From contig JAEZHX010000137.1 in the NCBI GenBank assembly GCA_023436765.1, forward strand, positions 1 through 38,395: a stretch of 38,395 nucleotides of DNA. Direction: 5' to 3'. Shown here piece by piece: positions 29,953-37,403 of this stretch. The translations under genes and the position numbers were made by a program. Source of the DNA: Bacillota bacterium. Its GTDB lineage: Bacteria > Bacillota > Clostridia > Lachnospirales > Lachnospiraceae. The notes beneath the pieces are model-generated. The model ran no database searches. It was not told the origin of the DNA and saw only the letters and a program-made list of their open reading frames with translations. The stretch's first letter is position 1. Every line of letters starts with the position of its first letter.

Positions 29953-30745
29953 AAGATTTATGACAAAAAACCGGTGCTACACTAAGCCTGTCAAGATCAA
30001 GGTTGAGAAACTGGTGCTTCATTCCCTGGGATGCGCTCAACCGAATGCTCAGGTCCTGATCAACTCATGGGACAGTGAAGAAAAAAGCGTATCTATCCAT
30101 GCCTTTATTATGGATAACCAGATTATCCAGACACTCCCCTGGAACTATAAGGCATGGCATGTCGGAAGCGGTAAAAATGGATCCTGGAACAGCTGCTCGA
30201 TCGGAGTGGAGATCTGTGAGCCTTCCGGACATAAATACAATGGCGGTACCATGGTTGGGTATGATGTAGTCAAAAATGCTGCATACTTCGAAAAGGTATA
30301 TGCCAATGCGGTGGGGTTGTTCGCATACCTGTGCCAGGAATTCAAGCTGGATCCGATGAAGGATATCTTCTGTCACTGTGAAGTACATAAGCTCGGATAC
30401 GGATCCAATCATGCAGATGTTATGCAGTGGTTCCCGAAGCACGGTAAGTCCATGGGCACCTTCAGGGAAGATGTAAAGAAAGAGATATCCACGAATGCTA
30501 TCCCAGAGAAGGCAATTACTCCGGATTCTTCTACGGATGACATCCAGTGGGCTCAGAGAAAACTCAATAAAGTACTGCCGGATTGGTTTCCGAGATTAAG
30601 CGAGACCGGTACATACGATCCAATGACTAGAATCGCTGTATTGATGTACTGGGAGTTGCTTGGGTGGGCCAAGCACATGGAGGATGATGGGAGGAAGATT
30701 GGCACATCAACCAGGGAGGCGCTGGCTTCCGGGAAGAAGGTATAG
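29939..30745 (+). CDS. N-acetylmuramoyl-L-alanine amidase endolysin
   Basis: This 268-aa two-domain lysin has an N-terminal Amidase_2/PGRP-type catalytic domain (about 10-175) with candidate zinc His residues in LVLHSLGCA, AWHVGSG and SNHADVMQWFPKHG, and CSIGVEICEP. A C-terminal peptidoglycan-binding repeat (about 195-268) has DIQWAQRKLNKVLPDWFPRL and TYDPMTRIAVLMYW. It cleaves the peptide stem from MurNAc at lysis. The frame is open far upstream within the holin gene, but AAGGTGATG fits ATG 29939 (ATG 29933 is also possible). No signal peptide is present, so release depends on the holin. Confidence 0.9.
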   Translation: MNLTKRFMTKNRCYTKPVKIKVEKLVLHSLGCAQPNAQVLINSWDSEEKSVSIHAFIMDNQIIQTLPWNYKAWHVGSGKNGSWNSCSIGVEICEPSGHKYNGGTMVGYDVVKNAAYFEKVYANAVGLFAYLCQEFKLDPMKDIFCHCEVHKLGYGSNHADVMQWFPKHGKSMGTFREDVKKEISTNAIPEKAITPDSSTDDIQWAQRKLNKVLPDWFPRLSETGTYDPMTRIAVLMYWELLGWAKHMEDDGRKIGTSTREALASGKKV

Positions 30746-30870
30746 GGTGTAATTATTATACCCGTCCTGATGCGCCCTGTGACCAAGGACAAGCCCTGCG
30801 GAATAAGACGGGCAATTGGATGTCTCAGACCATAGTCGACTGTATGGTCAAAATACGAGGTCATAATTTT

Positions 30871-30902
30871 ACCCCGGTCATAAGCTGGCCGGGGTTATTT
30901 TT
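30871..30902 (+). terminator. terminator after the lysis genes
   Basis: The stem ACCCCGG / CCGGGGT with an 11-nt loop runs into TATTTTTATTT on the plus strand. The gap upstream (30746-30870) has no ORF but contains further self-complementarity (CCCGTC/GACGGG, and GACCATA/TATGGTC). Confidence 0.75.
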
Positions 30903-31677
30903 ATTTGACTAATTTGCAATTTCTTAAATTCAGATATTGTCCATCTTCAACAGTAATATTCTCGTTCTGCTTGAAGTATTTAACATTATCGAATTCTCTA
31001 TTACTATTTATAATACAATAACTCGCCGTATTAATCTCGTCAATAATTTCAATTTTATATACCCCCTCGGGGATATGTAAGCCAACTTTAAAGCAGCCCT
31101 CATTACTTATATCAACTTTAGCTTTATCAATTGGTACAGCGTATGATCTGTTTAATTCCAGAATTTCTCCTTCTTTTATACTAATAATGCTATTCGTTTC
31201 AAACAAATCGTTTTTTATAGTACTATCTTTAGCGGAGGCTAATCGATAATAACCATTCCATTCAGCTTCTTTCTTAAAGATGACATATTCACCTGCAGGA
31301 ATATCTGAGCCGACTTTTAAAGTCCCTTCAGAATATATAGTAGGAGTTGGAGTTGGTTTTGCTTTTGAGTCCGATTTATTACTATCAACTACCGTTATTG
31401 AACAAGTAATTTTCTTGCTTCCTGCTTTTGCTGTTATATAAGCTTTCCCTTCAGTAACTGCTGTTACAGTGCCAGTATTATTTACTGTTGCTATAGCTTT
31501 TTTACTAGACGTCCATGTTATGTCACCTGCATACCCAGTTACTTTGAGCCTAAGATAAGAGTCGACTTCCATTGTTGCCTTCGCTTTACTGATCTTAACT
31601 GCTGCAAATACAGTATAGTGAGGTAAAAGAGTAAAACATAAAACAAGTGCTAATAGCATTGATATAAACTTTTTCAT
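30901..31677 (-). CDS. exported Ig-like (BIG2) protein with two repeat domains
   Basis: The 258-aa protein has a signal peptide (MKKFISMLLALVLCFTLLPH, cleavage after FAA). A bacterial Ig-like BIG2 domain follows (about 20-95: ATMEVDSYLRLKVTGYAGDITWTSSKKAIATV ... GKAYITAKAG), then a Thr/Pro linker. Two related modules of about 65 residues come next, GTLKVGSDIPAGEYVIF... and GCFKVGLHIPEGVYKIE..., each ending in a Gly-x-x-L turn. ATG 31677 follows GGAGG; the longer frame from 31704 has no signal. It has its own promoter and a hairpin leader. It is probably a cell-surface protein given to the host by the prophage. Confidence 0.75.
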   Translation of the reverse strand: MKKFISMLLALVLCFTLLPHYTVFAAVKISKAKATMEVDSYLRLKVTGYAGDITWTSSKKAIATVNNTGTVTAVTEGKAYITAKAGSKKITCSITVVDSNKSDSKAKPTPTPTIYSEGTLKVGSDIPAGEYVIFKKEAEWNGYYRLASAKDSTIKNDLFETNSIISIKEGEILELNRSYAVPIDKAKVDISNEGCFKVGLHIPEGVYKIEIIDEINTASYCIINSNREFDNVKYFKQNENITVEDGQYLNLRNCKLVK

Positions 31678-31701
31678 TCGCAGCCTCCATAATATTAAAA
31701 T

Positions 31702-31739
31702 CACCCCACATATCCTTGGTCAAACTAATATGTGGGGTG
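31702..31739 (-). promoter_or_regulatory. 5' leader hairpin of the exported Ig-like gene
   Basis: A perfect 12-bp stem, CACCCCACATAT / ATATGTGGGGTG, with a 14-nt loop lies between the promoter and the GGAGG of the minus-strand gene. It begins about 8 nt after the predicted transcript start. On the minus strand it is followed by ATTTTAATATT. It could stabilise the mRNA or act as an attenuator. Confidence 0.6.
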
Positions 31740-31753
31740 TATAGGATAACCAT

Positions 31754-31782
31754 ATATTACCATACAATACATAAAATGTAAA
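31754..31782 (-). promoter_or_regulatory. promoter of the exported Ig-like gene
   Basis: Read on the minus strand, TTTACA (31782-31777) and TAATAT (31759-31754) are separated by 17 bp. Confidence 0.7.
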
Positions 31783-31842
31783 CACCTATAATTCGACAGC
31801 AATATTAACCGTTTGGTTATTAACTATGCAGATGAATACTAT

Positions 31843-31880
31843 AAATTAAAAAGATTACCCCGGTCATCACTGGCCGGGGC
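31843..31880 (-). terminator. terminator of the second exported Ig-like gene
   Basis: On the minus strand GCCCCGG ... CCGGGGT is followed by AATCTTTTTAATTT. The sequence closely resembles the hairpin at 30871-30902, so the two cargo genes end in related elements. Confidence 0.75.
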
Positions 31881-31887
31881 AATTGAT

Positions 31888-32499
31888 TTAATCGCTTGTA
31901 GCTTTTCCATTTTCGATCATATCCTGAATTCTCTTATTTAGTTCATCTGCCTCAGTTTTGTCATCAGTTTCATCATCTTTAATAACGACTTCGGCATTTG
32001 GTGTCAGTATACTACCTCTATTATAGTCTTCGTCATAAGATATATCGTTTTCATATACTATCTCTTCATTTGACATCATTTCAAAATATTCCGGCGAGCA
32101 ATAATACTGACCATTTATTCTAACCACATTCCCCGCGATAATATTGTCGGCGAGGGTTTCTAAGTCGCCCGTGTCGTAAGGCATCCATTCAGAATAATCT
32201 TCCTTGACTGTTATGTAGCACCTAAATGTTGTCTTTCCGGATTTAGCTGTAATAGCAGCCATGCCGCCGTTGACCACGGTCAGCGATCCGGATTTACTTA
32301 CGGTGACCACTTCCTTGTTATTGCTGGACCATTTTATATTCTTATATTTGGATGGCAATGAAAGTTTACATTTCTTACCCTCATCGAGCGTTATCTTTTT
32401 ATTTATGCTAATGTTATAGGTTTTGGTAGCAGCAGATACGGTCGATGGCGTAAAAACGATACATATTATAACTAACAGCGTTAACATTTTCCTTTTCAT
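31888..32499 (-). CDS. exported Ig-like (BIG2) protein
   Basis: The 203-aa protein has a signal peptide (MKRKMLTLLVIICIVFTPST, then VSA) and one Ig-like BIG2 domain (about 27-98: ISINKKITLDEGKKCKLSLPSKYKNIKWSSNNKEVVTV). A region with ETLADNIIAGNVVRINGQYYC follows, and then an acidic C-terminus (DDETDDKTEADELNKRI). No sorting motif is seen. ATG 32499 follows GGAGG; the frame extends to 32595, but that part lies upstream of the promoter. It is a neighbour and likely paralogue in design of the 30901-31677 gene, and part of a minus-strand cargo group. Confidence 0.7.
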   Translation of the reverse strand: MKRKMLTLLVIICIVFTPSTVSAATKTYNISINKKITLDEGKKCKLSLPSKYKNIKWSSNNKEVVTVSKSGSLTVVNGGMAAITAKSGKTTFRCYITVKEDYSEWMPYDTGDLETLADNIIAGNVVRINGQYYCSPEYFEMMSNEEIVYENDISYDEDYNRGSILTPNAEVVIKDDETDDKTEADELNKRIQDMIENGKATSD

Positions 32500-32518
32500 A
32501 GAATTCCTCCCTGACTGT

Positions 32519-32547
32519 ATTATATTACCAACCACGGATTTTGTAAA
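32519..32547 (-). promoter_or_regulatory. promoter of the second exported Ig-like gene
   Basis: On the minus strand TTTACA (32547-32542) and TATAAT (32524-32519) are 17 bp apart, giving a start about 15 nt upstream of the GGAGG. It overlaps the U-tract of the preceding terminator. Confidence 0.8.
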
Positions 32548-32576
32548 TAAAAAGAAAACCCCGCATCGCTGCGAGG
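32543..32576 (-). terminator. terminator of the exported nuclease gene
   Basis: On the minus strand CCTCGCA-GCGA-TGCGGGG runs into TTTTCTTTTTATTT. Confidence 0.85.
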
Positions 32577-32705
32577 CTCTCTTCCACTTCTTCATTTCTT
32601 AATTCTTAAGGGTAAGTAAATATTACCACAAAGATGTCTGTTTGAGTAGTTGGCAAAACAGAGAATAAATTCAAAAAAAGTATATAAATAGCACAATTCT
32701 GATTG

Positions 32706-33707
32706 CTATTCTCCTACCATGCCATCACCGTCTCGGTCATCCATGTATTGGTACAGCCAGTGGTCCGAGTAGATCGGCATTTTATATCCAGCTGCTTTTG
32801 CTTCGGCAATAGTCACTTTTCCATTTCCGTTTTTATCAACCTTAGAGAGTTCATTCTTCCCTTTGACGGCATCGGTTTTATACTCGTTAACAGGAGCCTT
32901 TGTCGGGGCCGGTGTTATTTTAGCATTAACTTCATCCGGATTTACATTGTCAAAGTCATCTACTATCTGATTCCCCTTAAGTACATATTCGTAGTGATAA
33001 TGAGACGGTATCTGTGTATCGGTATCCGGATATGTTATTGTAGCGACAAAATCCTCACAGCCTCCGGCATCCCGGATAACCTTTTCCATGTAAGCCTGAT
33101 CACCGTATCTGTTTAGGGTGCTGTCCTGAGGTGTTATATTATATGCATTGGATACACCCCCGAGAGCATCCGCAATTACATGACCTTCATCTAAATCTTC
33201 TTGCTCAACTCCCGGAACCTTCGCTTCGTCATCATAATATCTACCGTCAGAATTCACTGGCTCGGTGGAATCATCCTGGAGAATAATCTTTTCCGCAATT
33301 ACATAAACAAGTTGGCCGTATTCGTTGGTAAGGGCCCAATATACCCTATCGCCATATCCAACGTCTACGGCAACATTAGGCTGCCTAACGCCAGAAAGAT
33401 TACCACCGTCAACCTCAATGATCTTGTATGTTTTACCGGATAATCCGTATGAGAGGCTATCGTCACTTTCGGTGGATTCCACTATTGGAGACTCAGTCGG
33501 TGTTACATCCTTTGCCGGAGCAACTGTAGGTGTTATTTCTTTTGGTGCTTCCGTTATAACTTCGGTCGGTGCAACGGTGATCTTCGGAATATCAGTAACA
33601 ACTGCCGCATTATCATTATCTTTTGAATTAGTCGTACCCTGTGAGTATGCAAATAGTATGAATACTACAAAAGCTATTAAAATATTTCGAGTTTTTTTGT
33701 TTTTCAA
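32706..33707 (-). CDS. membrane-anchored/exported DNA/RNA nuclease with excalibur domain
   Basis: This 333-aa protein has an N-terminal hydrophobic anchor or signal (about 8-22, RNILIAFVVFILFAYSQ), a Thr/Pro/Glu-rich spacer (about 40-85) and a nonspecific-nuclease domain. The DxGH element is DEGHVIADALGG (DRGH in NucA-type enzymes), with the metal-binding Asn in SNAYNITPQDSTLNRYG. The C-terminal excalibur calcium-binding domain includes DKNGNGKVTIAEAKAAG, SDHWLYQYM and DRDGDGMVGE. It starts at TTG 33707 with AGGAG at 8-nt spacing; an extended -10 (TGATATAAT) lies upstream. It may degrade DNA outside the cell, scavenging nucleotides or destroying phage or competitor DNA. Confidence 0.75.
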   Translation of the reverse strand: MKNKKTRNILIAFVVFILFAYSQGTTNSKDNDNAAVVTDIPKITVAPTEVITEAPKEITPTVAPAKDVTPTESPIVESTESDDSLSYGLSGKTYKIIEVDGGNLSGVRQPNVAVDVGYGDRVYWALTNEYGQLVYVIAEKIILQDDSTEPVNSDGRYYDDEAKVPGVEQEDLDEGHVIADALGGVSNAYNITPQDSTLNRYGDQAYMEKVIRDAGGCEDFVATITYPDTDTQIPSHYHYEYVLKGNQIVDDFDNVNPDEVNAKITPAPTKAPVNEYKTDAVKGKNELSKVDKNGNGKVTIAEAKAAGYKMPIYSDHWLYQYMDDRDGDGMVGE

Positions 33708-33830
33708 ATCTTCATCTCCTTAGTGACGCAACATTATATCATAGAAATAGTATGGTACATACAGAGGATATTGTCAATATTCACCGATTATTACGATTCC
33801 TTCATTATGCCATTATATAACCTATAACTT

Positions 33831-33891
33831 CTTCCTGGCATAGACTATGATTGTAAATCAATTATTTACGGTAGAAAAGGTTGAGTTGTGA
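33831..33891 (+). pseudogene. decayed 3' end of a GH18 (YaaH-like) gene
   Basis: These 61 bp align without gaps to the last 20 codons of the GH18 fragment at 35608-35668 (about 50 of 61 identical). The copy contains an in-frame TAG: FLA-stop-TMIVNQLFTVEKVEL against FPALTMTVNQLFSVDKVEL. Similarity fades just upstream. The remaining sequence between 33724 and 34030 shows no gene, only this remnant and the hairpin at 33971-34009. Confidence 0.65.
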
Positions 33892-33970
33892 TTATTAAAA
33901 TCTTCTCTATTGAAAAATGATAAGAATTCAACAATGAACTATTTCTATTCTAGAGAAAATGGAAATAAAT

Positions 33971-34009
33971 AGAAAGCAGCCAATCACATATATGGTTGGC
34001 TGCTTTCTA
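33971..34009. terminator. strong bidirectional terminator
   Basis: AGAAAGCAGCCAA / TTGGCTGCTTTCT is a 13-bp perfect stem (loop about 13 nt) with A-rich and T-rich flanks. It ends the minus-strand methyltransferase transcript and would also stop transcription from the left. Confidence 0.85.
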
Positions 34010-34032
34010 TAGCCACTACTTTACAGTGGGAT

Positions 34033-35082
34033 TTATGATTTAATAGCAGTTATAAAAATCTCATATGGAGAACGATTATCAATACTGATTTTAGAAAACT
34101 GTAGAATTTGTAAATATTCCTTTAATTCATTTACTGTACTTGATAAAACGTCTTCCTCTATTATATTTGTATCATCTTTTATTAATCCTCTTAACATTCT
34201 TCCGGTTTCACTATTAATAAATAAGCATGGAACACTTAGGATGATACAACCACCTATTTTTAATACACGATAAGCCTCATGTATAGCTATCCTTCTATCA
34301 ATTAAACTTGATTGGAAAGCACGAAAGCTTATGTATAAGTCTATAGAAGAATTTGATATATCCTTTAGATTCTCTGCTGAATTTATTATACATTTTGCAT
34401 TATGAAATACGTTTTTACAAAAATTCAATGCTGTTTCTGATATATCAACAGCAATAAAATTATGCAAATCTTGAAATAATCCCTTACTTTCATAGCCGTT
34501 ACCAATTCCCACGTTTAATACAGTTAAATTTGTTAATCCCGGAATATTTATGTCTGATAAAACTTTATAAAAGTATTCCTTCCAGTCGCCTAAAACCATT
34601 TCTTGAGTGATTTTTTCATCATCATATCTCGGATTTGCGTATTTTGCAGTAAAAGCATATGATCTGGCTTCTTCTAGTATTTCAACTATCTCATCATACT
34701 TTCTCTGTGAGTAGAAGACTTTTCCGGCTAATCTTTTCAAATCATTAATGTGAAGTTTTTTCGAATATTTTGATACAGGTAATACTAGTTGTTTACTTTG
34801 TAAGTATTCCTCGACAAGCATGCTAATGCTTTGTAAATAGCGATTATTCACAGGTAATTCTTTAGAGCCATTTACTATTTTATTACTTTTATACTTTATA
34901 TAAACTATAATAGATATGAGAAGTGAAAATATACAAAAAATAGTTAGTACGACGTCTAAAATGGAAAAACTATTATTGTCGGAATCCAATATTGGCAGAG
35001 GCCCAACTATTGCAAATATTAAGCCTACGATCATGAATAAGAGACTTATTAAGTTATAGTGTTTATCGATAATCTTAATCAT
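34033..35082 (-). CDS. membrane-anchored class I SAM methyltransferase
   Basis: The 349-aa protein has two N-terminal transmembrane helices (about 11-32 and 42-64), a helical linker with a SKYSKKLHINDLKRLAGKVF stretch, and a Rossmann methyltransferase domain (about 180-345). Motif I is VLNVGIGNGYESKGL, followed by FIAVDISETALNFCKN, SIDLYISFRAFQSS and EAYRVLKIGGCIILSVP. The substrate is unknown; the membrane anchor suggests a lipid, quinone or envelope glycan. ATG 35082 follows GGGAG, and the in-frame TTG 35094 overlaps that site. It lies between the two GH18 remnants and is AT-rich, so it is probably prophage cargo. Confidence 0.7.
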   Translation of the reverse strand: MIKIIDKHYNLISLLFMIVGLIFAIVGPLPILDSDNNSFSILDVVLTIFCIFSLLISIIVYIKYKSNKIVNGSKELPVNNRYLQSISMLVEEYLQSKQLVLPVSKYSKKLHINDLKRLAGKVFYSQRKYDEIVEILEEARSYAFTAKYANPRYDDEKITQEMVLGDWKEYFYKVLSDINIPGLTNLTVLNVGIGNGYESKGLFQDLHNFIAVDISETALNFCKNVFHNAKCIINSAENLKDISNSSIDLYISFRAFQSSLIDRRIAIHEAYRVLKIGGCIILSVPCLFINSETGRMLRGLIKDDTNIIEEDVLSSTVNELKEYLQILQFSKISIDNRSPYEIFITAIKS

Positions 35083-35223
35083 AATTACTCCCAAACTGGT
35101 TTATTTATAGTACAAGTTTACCATAATTAGACAATTATGTAAAGTAGTGTAAAGTTAATATGTTAATAATTTACTATGTTACTGTAGAAATGTTGTTACT
35201 GATAACTATTACCTATAATTAGT

Positions 35224-35668
35224 ATGGGGCTATACCTATGGGCCGCCCATGGCAACCGCTCCCTTGAATAATGTGCGAAGGGTCTTGGATTACGGAGTCA
35301 GTGTGATACCTAGAGAGAAGATCCTTATGGGGATACCGAATTACGCGTATGACTGGCCTCTTCCCTTCGTCAAAGGCGAAACCGCAGCCGAATCTATTAG
35401 TAATCAGGAGGCAATTGAGAGAGCAGCCCAGTACAGAGTGGTGATCCAGTTTGACGAGCAAGCCCAGGCTCCCTTCTATTACTATACCACTGACGAGGGT
35501 GTTGCGCATGTAGTATGGTTTGATGATGCCAGGAGTATGAACGCGAAGCTGCGTCTTATCCCGGAATATAATCTCCGGGGAGCAGGAATCTGGCAGATTA
35601 TGAATTTCTTCCCGGCCTTAACTATGACTGTGAATCAATTATTTAGTGTAGATAAGGTTGAACTGTGA
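35224..35668 (+). pseudogene. C-terminal fragment of a YaaH/SleL-like GH18 spore glycosidase
   Basis: The frame VWGYTYGPPMATAPLNNVRR ... ILMGIPNYAYDWPLPF ... QAPFYYYTTDEGVAHVVWFDDARSMNAKL ... RGAGIWQIMNFFPA clearly belongs to the C-terminal third of GH18 enzymes of the YaaH/SleL type, which cleave spore cortex peptidoglycan. About 147 codons remain, intact to the TGA. The GH18 N-terminal two thirds and the LysM domains are absent upstream, where AT-rich phage sequence ends near 35,222. The ATG at 35249 has no ribosome binding site. The most likely reading is the right-hand part of a host gene split by the prophage. Confidence 0.75.
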
Positions 35669-35731
35669 TTTAGATTGATATTTTTATGTGTTTTCTCATA
35701 TTTTTAACACAGGCTAAATGAATAAACGTGC

Positions 35732-35792
35732 AAGGGGATATGCAGACTCCGATACATACCTAATGTATGCGTGGAAATCTGTATCTCCCCTT
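35732..35792 (+). repeat. long imperfect hairpin in host intergenic region
   Basis: AAGGGGATATGCAGA pairs with TCTGTATCTCCCCTT (13 of 15 positions, counting G-U), and an inner CATAC/GTATG pair lies in the loop. There is no U-tract, so it is not a standard terminator, although it sits between convergent genes. The rest of 35669-35860 shows no gene. Confidence 0.5.
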
Positions 35793-35860
35793 AGTATTAC
35801 TCTTCAATTAAGACAAATATAAGTGAGTTTCACAACCCCGGATCAGCTATGATTGCAAAT

Positions 35861-36676
35861 TCAGGCCTTTTCTGCGAAGTTGCACAGCTCTTCATTGAAT
35901 TTATCTTTCTCATCATAGAACAACCCATGACCGCTGAATTGGAAACGGACCAGCTTAGAATTCCGTATGAGCTTTTGCTGGATTTCCCCTAAGGGCGGAA
36001 GGACGACCTTATCATGGATTCCGTGGAGAATTAGGGTTGGAACCCGGATGGTTTCCAAGTCATCGAATAATACCTCCCTGATCCAGGTCTTCTCAATGGC
36101 AACCGTAGACCACCCGGCAGCCTGTAAGCCCAGATAGAAAAACCATTGGTTAAATGCCGTACTGATATGCTGATAGAAGAAGACATTGCCGAAGTTCATC
36201 AGCATATTCGGACGATCTTCATATGAGTTCCTGATCATATCCAATATGGACTGTTCTGTTTGGCCGTAAGGGAAATTAGGTCTCATAATTAAGCTTGGAG
36301 CCGGAGTTGCACAGAGAACCAGTTTCGATACCCCAAAGCCCCTGTGTCTTGCCATATAACGGACAGCAATCGCCCCTCCCGTAGAATGACCAATTAAGGT
36401 AATATTTTTTAAGTCCAGTGCCTCCATAACACACCTGACATCATCTGATAAGCGGTCATAATCATACCCGTGATAGGGCTTATCAGATTTGCCGAAGCCT
36501 CTCTGATCTATACCGATGCACCGGTAACCTAATTCCGGCAGCACATTGAATTGATATTCGAATAATTCATGACTTCCCGGCCAGCCGTGTAAGAATACAA
36601 GCACATTCTTACAATCGGGGTTCAGATCCTCTACGAACAAATTCACATTTGACTCTACTGGTACATAATAACCCAT
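35861..36676 (-). CDS. alpha/beta hydrolase
   Basis: This 271-aa host enzyme has the full catalytic set of the alpha/beta hydrolase fold: oxyanion region FLHGWPGSHELF, IDQRGFGKSDKP, nucleophile elbow LIGHSTGGAIAVRY with Ser98, a candidate acid in LHGIHDKVVLP and the His in FSGHGLFYDE. The substrate cannot be told from sequence; it resembles the haloperoxidase/epoxide hydrolase-like esterases. ATG 36676 follows GGAGG. It is convergent with the GH18 fragment. Confidence 0.88.
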   Translation of the reverse strand: MGYYVPVESNVNLFVEDLNPDCKNVLVFLHGWPGSHELFEYQFNVLPELGYRCIGIDQRGFGKSDKPYHGYDYDRLSDDVRCVMEALDLKNITLIGHSTGGAIAVRYMARHRGFGVSKLVLCATPAPSLIMRPNFPYGQTEQSILDMIRNSYEDRPNMLMNFGNVFFYQHISTAFNQWFFYLGLQAAGWSTVAIEKTWIREVLFDDLETIRVPTLILHGIHDKVVLPPLGEIQQKLIRNSKLVRFQFSGHGLFYDEKDKFNEELCNFAEKA

Positions 36677-36768
36677 AGCATATCCTCCAAAAGCTTTACT
36701 TCTATATAATATATTCGAGTATAGGGCGATTGTTCTGCCAATGTTTCGTGGCTTTTCATTGTGGAGGG

Positions 36769-36797
36769 TTTACAAATTTAACTGATAAAGTTATAAT
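36769..36797 (+). promoter_or_regulatory. promoter of the signal peptidase genes
   Basis: TTTACA (36769-36774) and TATAAT (36792-36797) are separated by 17 bp, about 44 bp upstream of the first signal peptidase ATG. Confidence 0.75.
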
Positions 36798-36840
36798 TGA
36801 TGTTAGCGATTTACGATTGACCTAAAAAGGAGAGCATTCC

Positions 36841-37374
36841 ATGAAAAACCGCATTCTTAAGGAGGTTATCAGCTGGCTGATAGTCTTTGCTGCAGCATTT
36901 TTACTTGCGATATTAATAAATAAATTTGTAATATTAAACGAAGAAATCCCTTCCGGCTCTATGGAGACAACAATTATGACGGGGGATAAGGTTCTGACCT
37001 TCCGACTGGCCTATCTGTTTGGTAAACCGGAACGTGGAGATATCGTAGTATTTCCGTTCCCGGATGATGAGTCCGTGGATTATATTAAGAGAATTATCGG
37101 ACTGCCGGGTGAAACAGTGGTGATTAAGGACGGGGAGGTCTTCATCAACCAATCCGAGGAACCTCTGGAGGAGCCCTATGTGAAAGAACCCTGGGATGAG
37201 GAAGGAGATGCGGATTATTATACCTTCGTAGTACCGGAGAATTCGTATTTCATGATGGGCGATAATCGGAGAGATTCACTGGACTCCAGGTATTGGAAAA
37301 CCCCTTTTGTCTCTGAGGATAAAATTAAGAGTAAGGCACTTTTCCGTTACCCTAATTTTAAATGGTTGAAATAA
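36841..37374 (+). CDS. lepB: type I signal peptidase
   Basis: The 177-aa protein removes signal peptides at the outer face of the membrane. It has an N-terminal anchor (about 10-30), the catalytic Ser in PSGSMETTIMTGD (Ser40), the catalytic Lys in YIKRIIGLPGE (Lys83), and the C-terminal box SYFMMGDNRRDSLDSRYW. The size is typical of Firmicute SipS-like enzymes. AAAGGAGAG precedes the ATG. A paralogue follows 29 bp later, probably on the same transcript. Confidence 0.95.
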   Translation: MKNRILKEVISWLIVFAAAFLLAILINKFVILNEEIPSGSMETTIMTGDKVLTFRLAYLFGKPERGDIVVFPFPDDESVDYIKRIIGLPGETVVIKDGEVFINQSEEPLEEPYVKEPWDEEGDADYYTFVVPENSYFMMGDNRRDSLDSRYWKTPFVSEDKIKSKALFRYPNFKWLK

Positions 37375-37403
37375 TGCTATGAACCATTATGGGAGAGCAG
37401 ACA

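Noticed and set aside
32703..33723. Plus-strand ORFs overlapping the exported nuclease gene
   Set aside because: They are shadows of the minus-strand gene, whose nuclease and excalibur motifs are clear.
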